5,137 nucleotides of DNA from an uncultured Phycisphaerales bacterium (GCA_937868145.1 CALMMH010000876.1:1-5137), one strand, 5' to 3'; positions 1 through 5,076 are shown, counted from the stretch's first letter. The notes: generated from the letters alone by a model not told the origin. Translations and numbers: made by a program.

Positions 1-895
1 CCAAGTCGAGGAGATCGAAACGCTCCGACAGAACCTCGCGAGCGAGCGCTATAGCGAGCTTCGGGTCCCGCGTGGCGTAGCCAACCTGGTTGACGCGAAG
101 GTGGCGGCCCAACAACCGGTCGACCCGTTCGAATGCGTAGCCGCGTTCTTTGAGCTGTGTCAGCAACTCAGCCAGACGCAGGTGCATCTTGCCCGCGCGT
201 CCGGGGCCTGCGCCCACATGCATGAGCAACAGGAAACCGTTGAGCCCGGCCGGGTCCTGCGATTCTCGCTGCAGAATGCTGTCGAAGATCGCCTGGGACG
301 ACACAAAGTTGCGGTCGCCTTCGCCCGTGTAGTCCGCCGCCGACCGCGTGCCGGGCGAGAGGTTCATCAGCGTCAGTCCCATCGCGTTGGTCCAGTCGCT
401 GATGTCCCGGTTGTGGTGCTCATAGGCGGGCAGGAAGAACCTTGCCTGCGAGCGAGCGACGCCGAAACGCTCCAGCTCGCGGAGGTTGTCATTGAGGTCC
501 GTTTCAAATTCAGCGCGTGTCACCAGCGTCTGTCGCTCCGCCGTCCATGCGCAATAGAGCAAGTGACGGTCTGAATGCGGCCCAACGTAGTGTCCCTCCG
601 CCAGCATCCGCCGGACCAGCGGGGCGAACTCCGCGCTTCGCAGAAAATCGCCCGTGAGGAAGAAGGACGCCTTGACGTCGTGTCGGGCCAATGCATCGAG
701 GATGGATTCCGCTCCCTCGGCGTATTCATGGCCCGTGAACACCAACGCCAGCGTCTTCGCGGACCGCGAACCTCGCACGACCGCGCCGTCCCGATACGAA
801 AACGCGTCCTCGGCCGCGACGAGCCGCGGCGACGAAGGGACGCAGAGCACAAGCCACACGGCCGACATGAAAGCGAGATGTCGCGTACAATTCAT
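1..895 (-). CDS. Exported polysaccharide deacetylase-like (NodB fold) protein, probably fused to a GH9 domain; 3' end outside window
   Basis: Read on the minus strand from ATG at 895, the frame stays open for 298 codons to the window edge, so the gene is partial. GAGGAA at 906-901, 5 nt upstream, supports this start. Residues 1-28 look like a signal peptide (hydrophobic AFMSAVWLVLCV, then LVAA before ED). Residues 45-262 resemble the NodB/CE4 fold: LALVFTGHE (49-57) at motif 1, VKASFFLTGDF (74-84), GPHSDRH (105-111) for the usual HxxxH metal motif, FFLPAYE (153-159) at motif 3, and GFLLLMHVG (220-228) near the end. Motif 1 lacks the usual catalytic Asp pair. From residue 267, RVNQVGYATRDPKLA matches the conserved start of the Ig-like domain (CelD_N) that precedes GH9 catalytic domains. 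The inferred whole protein is a secreted deacetylase-like/GH9 fusion acting on a plant- or algal-type glycan. The deacetylase fold is fairly sure; the GH9 part rests on about 30 residues. Confidence 0.85.
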   Translation of the reverse strand, partial: MNCTRHLAFMSAVWLVLCVPSSPRLVAAEDAFSYRDGAVVRGSRSAKTLALVFTGHEYAEGAESILDALARHDVKASFFLTGDFLRSAEFAPLVRRMLAEGHYVGPHSDRHLLYCAWTAERQTLVTRAEFETDLNDNLRELERFGVARSQARFFLPAYEHHNRDISDWTNAMGLTLMNLSPGTRSAADYTGEGDRNFVSSQAIFDSILQRESQDPAGLNGFLLLMHVGAGPGRAGKMHLRLAELLTQLKERGYAFERVDRLLGRHLRVNQVGYATRDPKLAIALAREVLSERFDLLDL

Positions 896-922
896 AATCG
901 TTCCTCGATTTCGACCTCGTTC

Positions 923-951
923 ATCTTACGGGCGGGACCGTGCCCACGCAA
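923..951 (-). promoter_or_regulatory. Candidate sigma70-type promoter of the deacetylase-like gene
   Basis: On the minus strand, TTGCGT (951-946) and TAAGAT (928-923) are separated by exactly 17 nt. The start of transcription would fall near 916. That leaves a leader of about 20 nt containing the ribosome binding site at 906-901. The -10 box matches consensus at 4 of 6 positions and the -35 at 3 of 6, so this is a position-supported guess. Confidence 0.4.
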
Positions 952-968
952 GTCGCGAGAATGCGGGA

Positions 969-996
969 TTGCGTTCGGCGGCCGATCCTCTACAAT
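969..996 (+). promoter_or_regulatory. Candidate sigma70-type promoter of the GH71/99-like gene
   Basis: TTGCGT (969-974) and TACAAT (991-996) are separated by 16 nt. TACAAT matches the consensus -10 at 5 of 6 positions. The predicted start near 1003 leaves a leader of about 44 nt before the ATG at 1047. The -35 hexamer is the same as in the divergent promoter on the other strand, about 20 bp away. Confidence 0.45.
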
Positions 997-1046
997 GGCG
1001 TACGATCGTGATTTCAACCCGCTCACGCGAAGTGCAGAGGAGATCG

Positions 1047-2861
1047 ATGCGTACCGCACATAGACATTCGTTGTTTTGCATCCATATCGTGACATTGGCT
1101 CTCTCGGCCCTGCCGCTTTCATCGAGCCTCCGCGCCGCCGCAGACAACGAGCCACAGTCCATCAGCGACGCATGGGTCGCCACCGACGCCCTCGGCCGCA
1201 AGCTGCCTGGCCACGCCGAAGTCGGCGACCCGCGGCCGAACCGCACCGTCGCGATGTTCTACTGGACTTGGCACGTCGGCGGCACGGTCGAGCTCGGCCC
1301 GGCCAACGTCAGCGAGGTCCTCGCCCGCCACCCCGACGCGATCAACGACTACAACCACCCCGCCTGGCAAGAGCTCGGCCCGATTGTCGGCCACCACTGG
1401 AACGAGCCGCTCTTCGGCTACTATCGCGGCACCGACCCCTGGATCTACCGCAAGCACGCGGAGATGCTCGCCGACGCCGGCGTCGACGTCGTGGTCTTCG
1501 ACTGCACCAACGGCACCTTCACGTGGAAAGAAGCCTACGACGTCCTCGGCGAGACCTGGACGGCCGCCCGCCGCGACGGCGTCCGCACGCCGCAGATCGC
1601 CTTCCTCTGCCCCTTCGCCCCGCACGACGACAGCCGCGTCAACATCACCAAGATCTACGACGACGTCTACAAGCCCGGCCGCTTCAAGGACCTTTGGTTC
1701 ACCTGGAAAGGCAAGCCGCTACTGATGGGCTACCCGGACAACCTGCCCGAGCCGATCCGCTCGTTCTTCACGTTCCGCCCGGGCCAGCCCGACTACCGCC
1801 GCGGCCCCTCGCGCCCCGACCACTGGGGCTGGCTCGAAGTCGTCCCCCAGCACGGCTACGTCGAGCTCGCGCCGGGCAAGTTCGAGCAAGTGACGGTCGG
1901 CGTCTCGCAGAACGCCACCGACGTGCTGGCCCCCGCCGCGATGAACGATCCCAAGGGCTCCTACGGTCGCAGCTACACCAAGGCCCGCGGTTTCAGCACC
2001 GACCCCAACGACACCGGCCGCGGCCTGAACTTCCAAGAGCAGTGGGACTATGCTCTCAAGATGGACCCCGAGCTGATCTTCGTCACCGGCTGGAACGAAT
2101 GGATCGCCGGCCGCTACGAGAATTGGCAAGGCACCGAAAACGCTTTCCCCGACGAGTGCAACAACGAGCTCAGCCGCGACATCGAGCCGATGAAAGGCGG
2201 CTTCGCCGACAACTACTATTATCAGCTCGTCGCGAACGTCCGCCGATACAAAGGCGTCCGCGCCCCCGCCCCGCCGTCGCCCCAACAGACGATCGACCTC
2301 GACGGCCGGTTCGACTCGTGGTCCGCAATCAAGCCGGAGTTCCGTCACCACAAAGGCAGTACGACACACCGCGACCATCGCGGCTATGGCAAGACGCACT
2401 ATCAGGACGCCTCCGGCCGCAACGACTTCACCCTCGCCAAGGTCGCCCGCGACGCGGAGAGCCTCTACTTCTACATCGAGACCGCTGAGCCCATCACCGC
2501 TCCGACCGACTCCGGCTGGATGACGCTGCTGATCGACGTCGACCGCGACAAAAGCACCGGCTGGGAAGGCTACGACTACGCGATCAATCGCACGACCCCC
2601 ACGGGCAACGAAGGCACGCTGGAGCGAGGCGGACCCAAGTGGACCTGGTCCGAAGTCGGCAAAGTCGCGTTCCGCGTCGAAGGCAGCCGAATGGAGCTGC
2701 AAGTCCCCAGATCACTGCTCGGCCTGCAATCGAACGCCCCGCTCGACTTCGAGTTCAAGTGGACCGACAACGCCCTCGGCTCCGGCGATCCTCTGGACTT
2801 CTACCTCCACGGCGACGCAGCCCCGACCGGCCGGTTCAATTATCGCTATGAAACGCCGTGA
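1047..2861 (+). CDS. Secreted GH71/GH99-like glycoside hydrolase-type protein with C-terminal CBM9/DOMON-like module
   Basis: This is a complete gene of 604 residues. The ATG at 1047 is chosen over upstream in-frame starts because AGAGGAG (1036-1042) precedes it and the protein then begins with a signal peptide: basic start, hydrophobic CIHIVTLALSALPL, cleavage near LRAAA (29-33). Residues about 65-405 resemble the TIM-barrel family of GH71/GH99-like and WbsX-type proteins. Visible marks are AMFYWTWHVGG (69-79), GHHWNEPLFGYY (115-126), an advance through DAGVDVVVFD (143-152), and TGWNEW (347-352), a WNEW motif typical of this fold and a candidate acidic catalytic site at E351. Residues about 414-595 form a separate module (IDLDGRFDSW 416-425, SLYFYIET 472-479, LLIDVDRDKSTGWEG 494-508) like CBM9/DOMON sugar-binding domains. 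It probably binds and cleaves or remodels an exported glycan; the substrate cannot be told. Its divergent neighbour is also carbohydrate-active. Confidence 0.85.
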   Translation: MRTAHRHSLFCIHIVTLALSALPLSSSLRAAADNEPQSISDAWVATDALGRKLPGHAEVGDPRPNRTVAMFYWTWHVGGTVELGPANVSEVLARHPDAINDYNHPAWQELGPIVGHHWNEPLFGYYRGTDPWIYRKHAEMLADAGVDVVVFDCTNGTFTWKEAYDVLGETWTAARRDGVRTPQIAFLCPFAPHDDSRVNITKIYDDVYKPGRFKDLWFTWKGKPLLMGYPDNLPEPIRSFFTFRPGQPDYRRGPSRPDHWGWLEVVPQHGYVELAPGKFEQVTVGVSQNATDVLAPAAMNDPKGSYGRSYTKARGFSTDPNDTGRGLNFQEQWDYALKMDPELIFVTGWNEWIAGRYENWQGTENAFPDECNNELSRDIEPMKGGFADNYYYQLVANVRRYKGVRAPAPPSPQQTIDLDGRFDSWSAIKPEFRHHKGSTTHRDHRGYGKTHYQDASGRNDFTLAKVARDAESLYFYIETAEPITAPTDSGWMTLLIDVDRDKSTGWEGYDYAINRTTPTGNEGTLERGGPKWTWSEVGKVAFRVEGSRMELQVPRSLLGLQSNAPLDFEFKWTDNALGSGDPLDFYLHGDAAPTGRFNYRYETP

Positions 2862-2863
2862 CC

Positions 2864-2954
2864 CGTTCGTAGTGTGCCCGTAAGGGCATATCTTTAAATC
2901 ATGGAAGGGTCGTAAAGACAAGACAGATAACGCCTCACGGCGTCACTACAAACG
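2864..2954. repeat. Pair of inverted REP-like hairpins with GTAG feet (BIME-like)
   Basis: The left unit starts CGTTCGTAGTG (2864-2874), then a 5-bp hairpin TGCCC-GTAA-GGGCA (2875-2888), then TATCTTT. The right unit, read on the minus strand, starts CGTTTGTAGTG (2954-2944), then the hairpin ACGCC-GTGA-GGCGT (2943-2930), then TATCTGT. The two units align over about 32 bases. The stems differ in sequence but both still pair, and both loops are GNRA. A GTAG just 5' of a short palindrome is the hallmark of REP sequences mobilised by RAYT (REP-associated tyrosine) transposases, and a head-to-head pair matches a BIME. It lies 2 bp after the stop codon of the GH71/99-like gene. The left hairpin could also end that gene's transcription, although the following T-tract is weak. 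No RAYT gene is in the window. Confidence 0.7.
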
Positions 2955-2990
2955 TGGTCCGTCCTCACGGCATGACGCAATCCGCGCCGG

Positions 2991-3107
2991 CCCTTCGTCG
3001 CGAAGGGTGGCAGCCTCAAGCGCAGCTTGGGGATGGCGCCCCCCCCCTGCACACTCGAACGGCAATCAAGACCATCCCCAAGTCCTACGGACTTGAGGCT
3101 GCCACCC
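2991..3107. repeat. Large double palindrome (second REP/MITE-like family)
   Basis: The outer arms GGGTGGCAGCCTCAAG (3005-3020) and its exact complement (3092-3107) enclose inner arms CTTGGGGATGG (3026-3036) and its exact complement (3072-3082). Each side also folds alone. On the left, CCTCAAG pairs with CTTGGGG round CGCAG. On the right, CCCCAAGTCC pairs with GGACTTGAGG round TAC, with one wobble or mismatch. The DNA can therefore form either one long imperfect hairpin or two separate hairpins. A further hairpin CCCTTCG-TCG-CGAAGGG (2991-3007) overlaps the left edge. The spacer contains a run of nine C (3039-3047). This looks like a non-coding, probably multicopy element of two inverted units; copy number cannot be judged from one window. 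Confidence 0.7.
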
Positions 3108-3114
3108 GACGACC

Positions 3115-3177
3115 TCCCACTTGACACTTTACACTTCCCACTTTTCTCTTGCCATTTGACCATAACCAATATACCAT
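3115..3177. repeat. Degenerate 7-bp tandem repeat array
   Basis: The stretch divides into nine consecutive 7-mers: TCCCACT, TGACACT, TTACACT, TCCCACT, TTTCTCT, TGCCATT, TGACCAT, AACCAAT, ATACCAT. The first five share a (C)NCT ending and the last four share a CCAT-like core, so there are two related blocks in one register. This resembles the short tandemly repeated heptamers known from cyanobacteria and other environmental bacteria. It begins 7 bp after the large palindrome and is AT-richer than its surroundings. Confidence 0.6.
3149..3177 (+). promoter_or_regulatory. Weak candidate promoter of the AP2/HNH gene
   Basis: TTGCCA (3149-3154) and TACCAT (3172-3177) are spaced by 17 nt at the end of the heptamer array, in the AT-richest part of this spacer. 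The leader from about 3184 to 3258 would contain two small GC-rich hairpins (3187-3201 and 3212-3228). Because both boxes come from the repeat itself, the match may be accidental. Confidence 0.2.
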
Positions 3178-3258
3178 AGGGAGAATGACGCGGCGAGCGT
3201 CGGGAAGTGCGGGCGGCCACGCGCCGCCGGGGACAATCGAAAATGGAAGGGAGGAATT

Positions 3259-4119
3259 ATGGCGGGAGAGAACTGTTTCAATTGTGTGTACGCCCAGTGG
3301 GACCTGGCCCAGGTGGTGATGAGCTTCACCAACCCATTCCCCACAAGGCCCACCTGCGCCAATCATCCGGACTCGCTCGGCCGGCCGAGGCCAACGCCCT
3401 TGCGGGAGATCTGCCGCAATTTCCGCCGCAGGCCCGCGGACCCAGCCAAAGGCGCCAAGCAAATCCCGCTCGGCGACGGCGTCTACACCTACGTCGACGC
3501 GTCGGATTATGAATGGCTCAACCAATTCAACTGGCGTTTCCAGAACGGCTACGCGGCCCGGCGGGACAAGACCCGGACGGTCTACATGCATCGCGAGCTG
3601 GCCAAACCGCCCAAAGGCATGACCGTCGACCACGCAAACCACAACAAACTGGATAACACGCGGGAGAATCTGCGGGTCTGCACGCGACAGCAGAACTCGC
3701 ACAACAACCGCAAGCACATGGGCTCGTCCTCGCGATTCAAAGGCGTCGGGTATAGCAGCGAAAAGCAGAAGTGGTTCGCGAAAGCCTACATCGAAGGCGA
3801 GCGGATCTGGCTGGGCTATCACGAGGAGGAGGTTGCCGCAGCCAAGGCCTACGACGCCAAAGCAGTCGAACTCTTCGGCGAGTTCGCCCACCTGAACTTC
3901 CCGGAAGACTGGCCGCCGGAGCAGCGGAAGGAACTGCACGAAAAGTGGCTGGCCGAACGGGCCACGAGTCACAAGACGCGGACCACGCCCCCAAGGGGAC
4001 GCAAGACGCACGCCGCACGACGCAAAACGAAACAAGGCAAGAGCTCTCGCGCAGAGACGCGGGGACGCGGAGAGCTGGACCGCGCGGCAAAAAGAGGCAA
4101 AGGTCGGGCTGACCAATAG
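3259..4119 (+). CDS. AP2/HNH homing-endonuclease-like protein with N-terminal four-cysteine module
   Basis: The protein has 286 residues. GGGAGG (3249-3254) just before the ATG at 3259 supports the start. Residues 1-58 carry four cysteines (C6, C9, C33, C52) in a CxxC...C...C layout suggesting a small zinc-binding module, and begin ENCFNCVYAQWD. Residues about 66-152 form an HNH nuclease core: YMHREL (109-114), VDHANHNKLDN (123-133), ENLRVCT (136-142), QQNSHNN (144-150), with H125, N137 and H148 as likely metal or catalytic positions. Residues about 158-214 are an AP2-type DNA-binding domain (SRFKGVGYS 158-166, KWFAKAYIEG 171-180, RIWLGYHEEEVAAAKAYDAKA 182-202 in parts, FGEFAHLNF 206-214). 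AP2 plus HNH is the layout of free-standing homing endonucleases. The last 55 or so residues are very basic, low complexity and repeat-encoded. Target and activity are unknown. The stop codon abuts that of the convergent downstream gene. Confidence 0.85.
   Translation: MAGENCFNCVYAQWDLAQVVMSFTNPFPTRPTCANHPDSLGRPRPTPLREICRNFRRRPADPAKGAKQIPLGDGVYTYVDASDYEWLNQFNWRFQNGYAARRDKTRTVYMHRELAKPPKGMTVDHANHNKLDNTRENLRVCTRQQNSHNNRKHMGSSSRFKGVGYSSEKQKWFAKAYIEGERIWLGYHEEEVAAAKAYDAKAVELFGEFAHLNFPEDWPPEQRKELHEKWLAERATSHKTRTTPPRGRKTHAARRKTKQGKSSRAETRGRGELDRAAKRGKGRADQ
3999..4076. repeat. Simple repeats making up the 3' end of the AP2/HNH gene
   Basis: From 3999 run 7-mers ACGCAAG, ACGCACG, CCGCACG, ACGCAAA and ACGAAAC (to 4033). 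They are followed by 8-mers GCAGAGAC, GCGGGGAC and GCGGAGAG (4051-4074). The 8-mer block lies between AGCTCTCGCG (4042-4051) and its near-exact complement (4066-4076, one bulged base). All of it is translated as the basic tail of the AP2/HNH protein. Read on the minus strand, the hairpin lies about 45 bp beyond the stop of the four-helix-bundle gene and is followed by a T-rich stretch, so it could serve as that gene's terminator. Confidence 0.55.
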
Positions 4120-4764
4120 TCAATTCGCAACTCCGCCGCCCTGTCGCTTCTGCGAGCGTACGCGATAGAGCCGTTCCGTGAAGCCGCCTTCGTCCTCGAA
4201 GGCCTTGGCGAGCGAGGCCAATTGGCGGTCCAGCAGACCGGCGGCGACCGCGATCAGCACGAGGGCCCCGTTTGCGGAGATCTCCGGGTAGGTGGACGTT
4301 GTGGACTTCATGGACCGACTCTCGCCGTCGCTCTGTCCATCCTGTCCACGCCGTCCACAACGTCCATCGTGCACCTCGCGCGTCCAGGTCGCGAATTCTT
4401 CCGCGGTCACGCAGCGCCGCGCGATCAACTGGCTCCGCCGCGGATCGTCCTGATCCCAGATCGGGAGCTGCCGCTGCCGCAGAAAGGCCAGGTAATCCCG
4501 GCGGAGTTCCTCCAGGCTTGCCCTCGCCACCCCGGTCAATTTGAGTTCGGTCTTCTTCGAGGTCCCCGACGCCTGGCTGCCCTCGACGATATTCCGCGAG
4601 CCCGACCTCGCCGCCTGGACCATCTGGTCGTGCGTCCGGCTCCTCCTGTCGATGTACCGATCGCAGAACCGAACTGTAACGTCAAAGACCAGCTCCGCCA
4701 CCTGAAAGCTCTTGAGCTTGCGGTATCCCCCATGCTTCGGAATCAATCCCTCCGGCTCGCTCAT
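4120..4764 (-). CDS. Four-helix-bundle protein (S23/Avd-like) with C-terminal suffix domain
   Basis: The protein has 214 residues. I choose the ATG at 4764 over a TTG at 4812 because GGAGG (4776-4772) sits 7 nt upstream and the longer version only adds repeat-encoded residues. Residues about 12-130 are a four-helix bundle of the 23S rRNA intervening-sequence protein family: LKSFQVAELVFDVTVRF (17-33), the signature SGSRNIVEGS (54-63), then KLTGVARASLEELRRDYLAFL (75-95 region). Residues about 160-207 match the 'suffix' domain found after some of these bundles: SANGALVLIAVAAGLLDRQ (163-181) and EDEGGFTERLYRVRS (190-204). The linker between (132-158) is encoded by 9-bp repeats forming an inverted repeat. 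Related bundles bind nucleic acid in diversity-generating retroelements (Avd); for this subfamily no function is known to me. No reverse transcriptase or rRNA gene lies nearby. Confidence 0.85.
   Translation of the reverse strand: MSEPEGLIPKHGGYRKLKSFQVAELVFDVTVRFCDRYIDRRSRTHDQMVQAARSGSRNIVEGSQASGTSKKTELKLTGVARASLEELRRDYLAFLRQRQLPIWDQDDPRRSQLIARRCVTAEEFATWTREVHDGRCGRRGQDGQSDGESRSMKSTTSTYPEISANGALVLIAVAAGLLDRQLASLAKAFEDEGGFTERLYRVRSQKRQGGGVAN
4292..4370. repeat. Inverted array of 9-bp GTCCAYNNN repeats inside the four-helix-bundle gene
   Basis: The left arm has three units, GTGGACGTT, GTGGACTTC and ATGGACCGA (4292-4318). The right arm has four units in the opposite sense, GTCCATCCT, GTCCACGCC, GTCCACAAC and GTCCATCGT (4335-4370). 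TGGACGTTGTGGAC (4293-4306) pairs perfectly with 4353-4366 over 14 bp, and the inner units pair partly, so both DNA and transcript can fold into a long stem-loop. The unit length is a multiple of three, so gain or loss of units keeps the reading frame of the protein linker. Confidence 0.75.
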
Positions 4765-4778
4765 CGCACTTCCTCCCG

Positions 4779-4815
4779 GTCCACCCCGTCCCACTTCGTC
4801 CACTCTGTCCAAACC
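4779..4815. repeat. GTCCAC-type 9-bp repeat array in the leader of the four-helix-bundle gene
   Basis: The units are GTCCACCCC, GTCCCACTTC (one extra base), GTCCACTCT and GTCCAAACC. They belong to the same nonamer family as the array inside the gene and have the same orientation as that array's four-unit arm. The array ends 2 bp short of the purine-rich ribosome binding site and lies wholly within the expected 5' leader. Confidence 0.65.
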
Positions 4816-4871
4816 CGCTTCGCACTCGCCGTACCCAGGATGCAGCCTCCAATGCTCGCCTTACCCCCACC

Positions 4872-4900
4872 AGAATATCACTTATCCCGCCCTCCTGCAA
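4872..4900 (-). promoter_or_regulatory. Candidate promoter of the four-helix-bundle gene
   Basis: On the minus strand, TTGCAG (4900-4895) and TATTCT (4877-4872) are 17 nt apart. Transcription would start near 4865 and give a leader of about 100 nt that includes the nonamer array and the ribosome binding site. Matches to consensus are moderate (3 of 6 and 4 of 6). Confidence 0.3.
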
Positions 4901-4920
4901 GAACTCCGCTCGAATCTTGA

Positions 4921-5076
4921 CGGAACCGAGGCAAAAGAATCTGCTGGATTGGCTGGCACCGATCAGACAAACACCGCGAGCATCACATTACCCTGGCCTA
5001 GCTCCTCATCTACCGCATCCAGGCAGACAACCTGATCCTCGAACGAACCGGCTCCGATTCGGAGCTATTCGGGTAA
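4921..5076 (+). pseudogene. Remnant of a YafQ/RelE-type toxin gene (C-terminal part, in-frame TAG)
   Basis: One plus frame reads WIGWHRSDKHREHHITLA, then TAG (4999-5001), then LLIYRIQADNLILERTGSDS and ELFG, ending at TAA (5074-5076). This matches the C-terminal third of YafQ-family ribosome-dependent mRNA endonucleases without gaps. E. coli YafQ has YRDAHVEPDWILIY and ERTGTHAALFG at the same spacing (recalled, not searched). The stop replaces the conserved Trp (TGG to TAG). The preceding Asp position is Ala, the His of the RTGTH motif is Asp, and the Phe near the end is kept. Upstream, the frame meets TGA at 4918-4920, and no N-terminal part or antitoxin gene is visible. This is a dead fragment rather than an active toxin. 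The four-helix-bundle promoter region begins just to its left. Confidence 0.6.

Noticed and set aside
892..925. Short leader peptide overlapping the deacetylase-like gene start (ends TGA overlapping ATGA)
   Set aside because: Its ATG falls within the predicted -10 box, upstream of the likely transcription start, so the overlap is probably chance.
654..1046. Upstream in-frame extension of the GH71/99-like gene
   Set aside because: It would cover the divergent gene's start and both promoters, its residues have no family resemblance, and the ATG at 1047 has a ribosome binding site and signal peptide.
1719..2702. Minus-strand open frame of 327 codons
   Set aside because: It lies fully inside the GH71/99-like gene and is a mirror of its C-ending codons; composition is Val/Ala/Gly-rich without recognisable motifs.
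3085..4116. Minus-strand open frame of 343 codons
   Set aside because: It is antisense to the AP2/HNH gene, which has clear domains, and runs through the palindrome and heptamer repeats.
4275..4286. Perfect 12-bp palindrome CGGAGATCTCCG
   Set aside because: It sits in conserved codons at the start of the suffix domain and has no spacer for a hairpin; chance or a short protein-binding site cannot be told apart.
4292..4370. Possible CRISPR or phage-type direct repeat array
   Set aside because: Units are 9 bp, without unique spacers, and are arranged as opposed arms, so this is a tandem/inverted microsatellite-like array.
4765..4812. Longer start (TTG at 4812) for the four-helix-bundle gene
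   Set aside because: The added residues are encoded by the nonamer repeat, and the ATG at 4764 has an excellent ribosome binding site.
4222..4920. Plus-strand open frame of 232 codons
   Set aside because: It is antisense to the four-helix-bundle gene and shows no family resemblance.
5051..5065. Palindrome GCTCCGATTCGGAGC near the end of the toxin relic
   Set aside because: It has a short stem with a 3-base loop, no T-tract follows, and it is explained by the codons of the relic frame.
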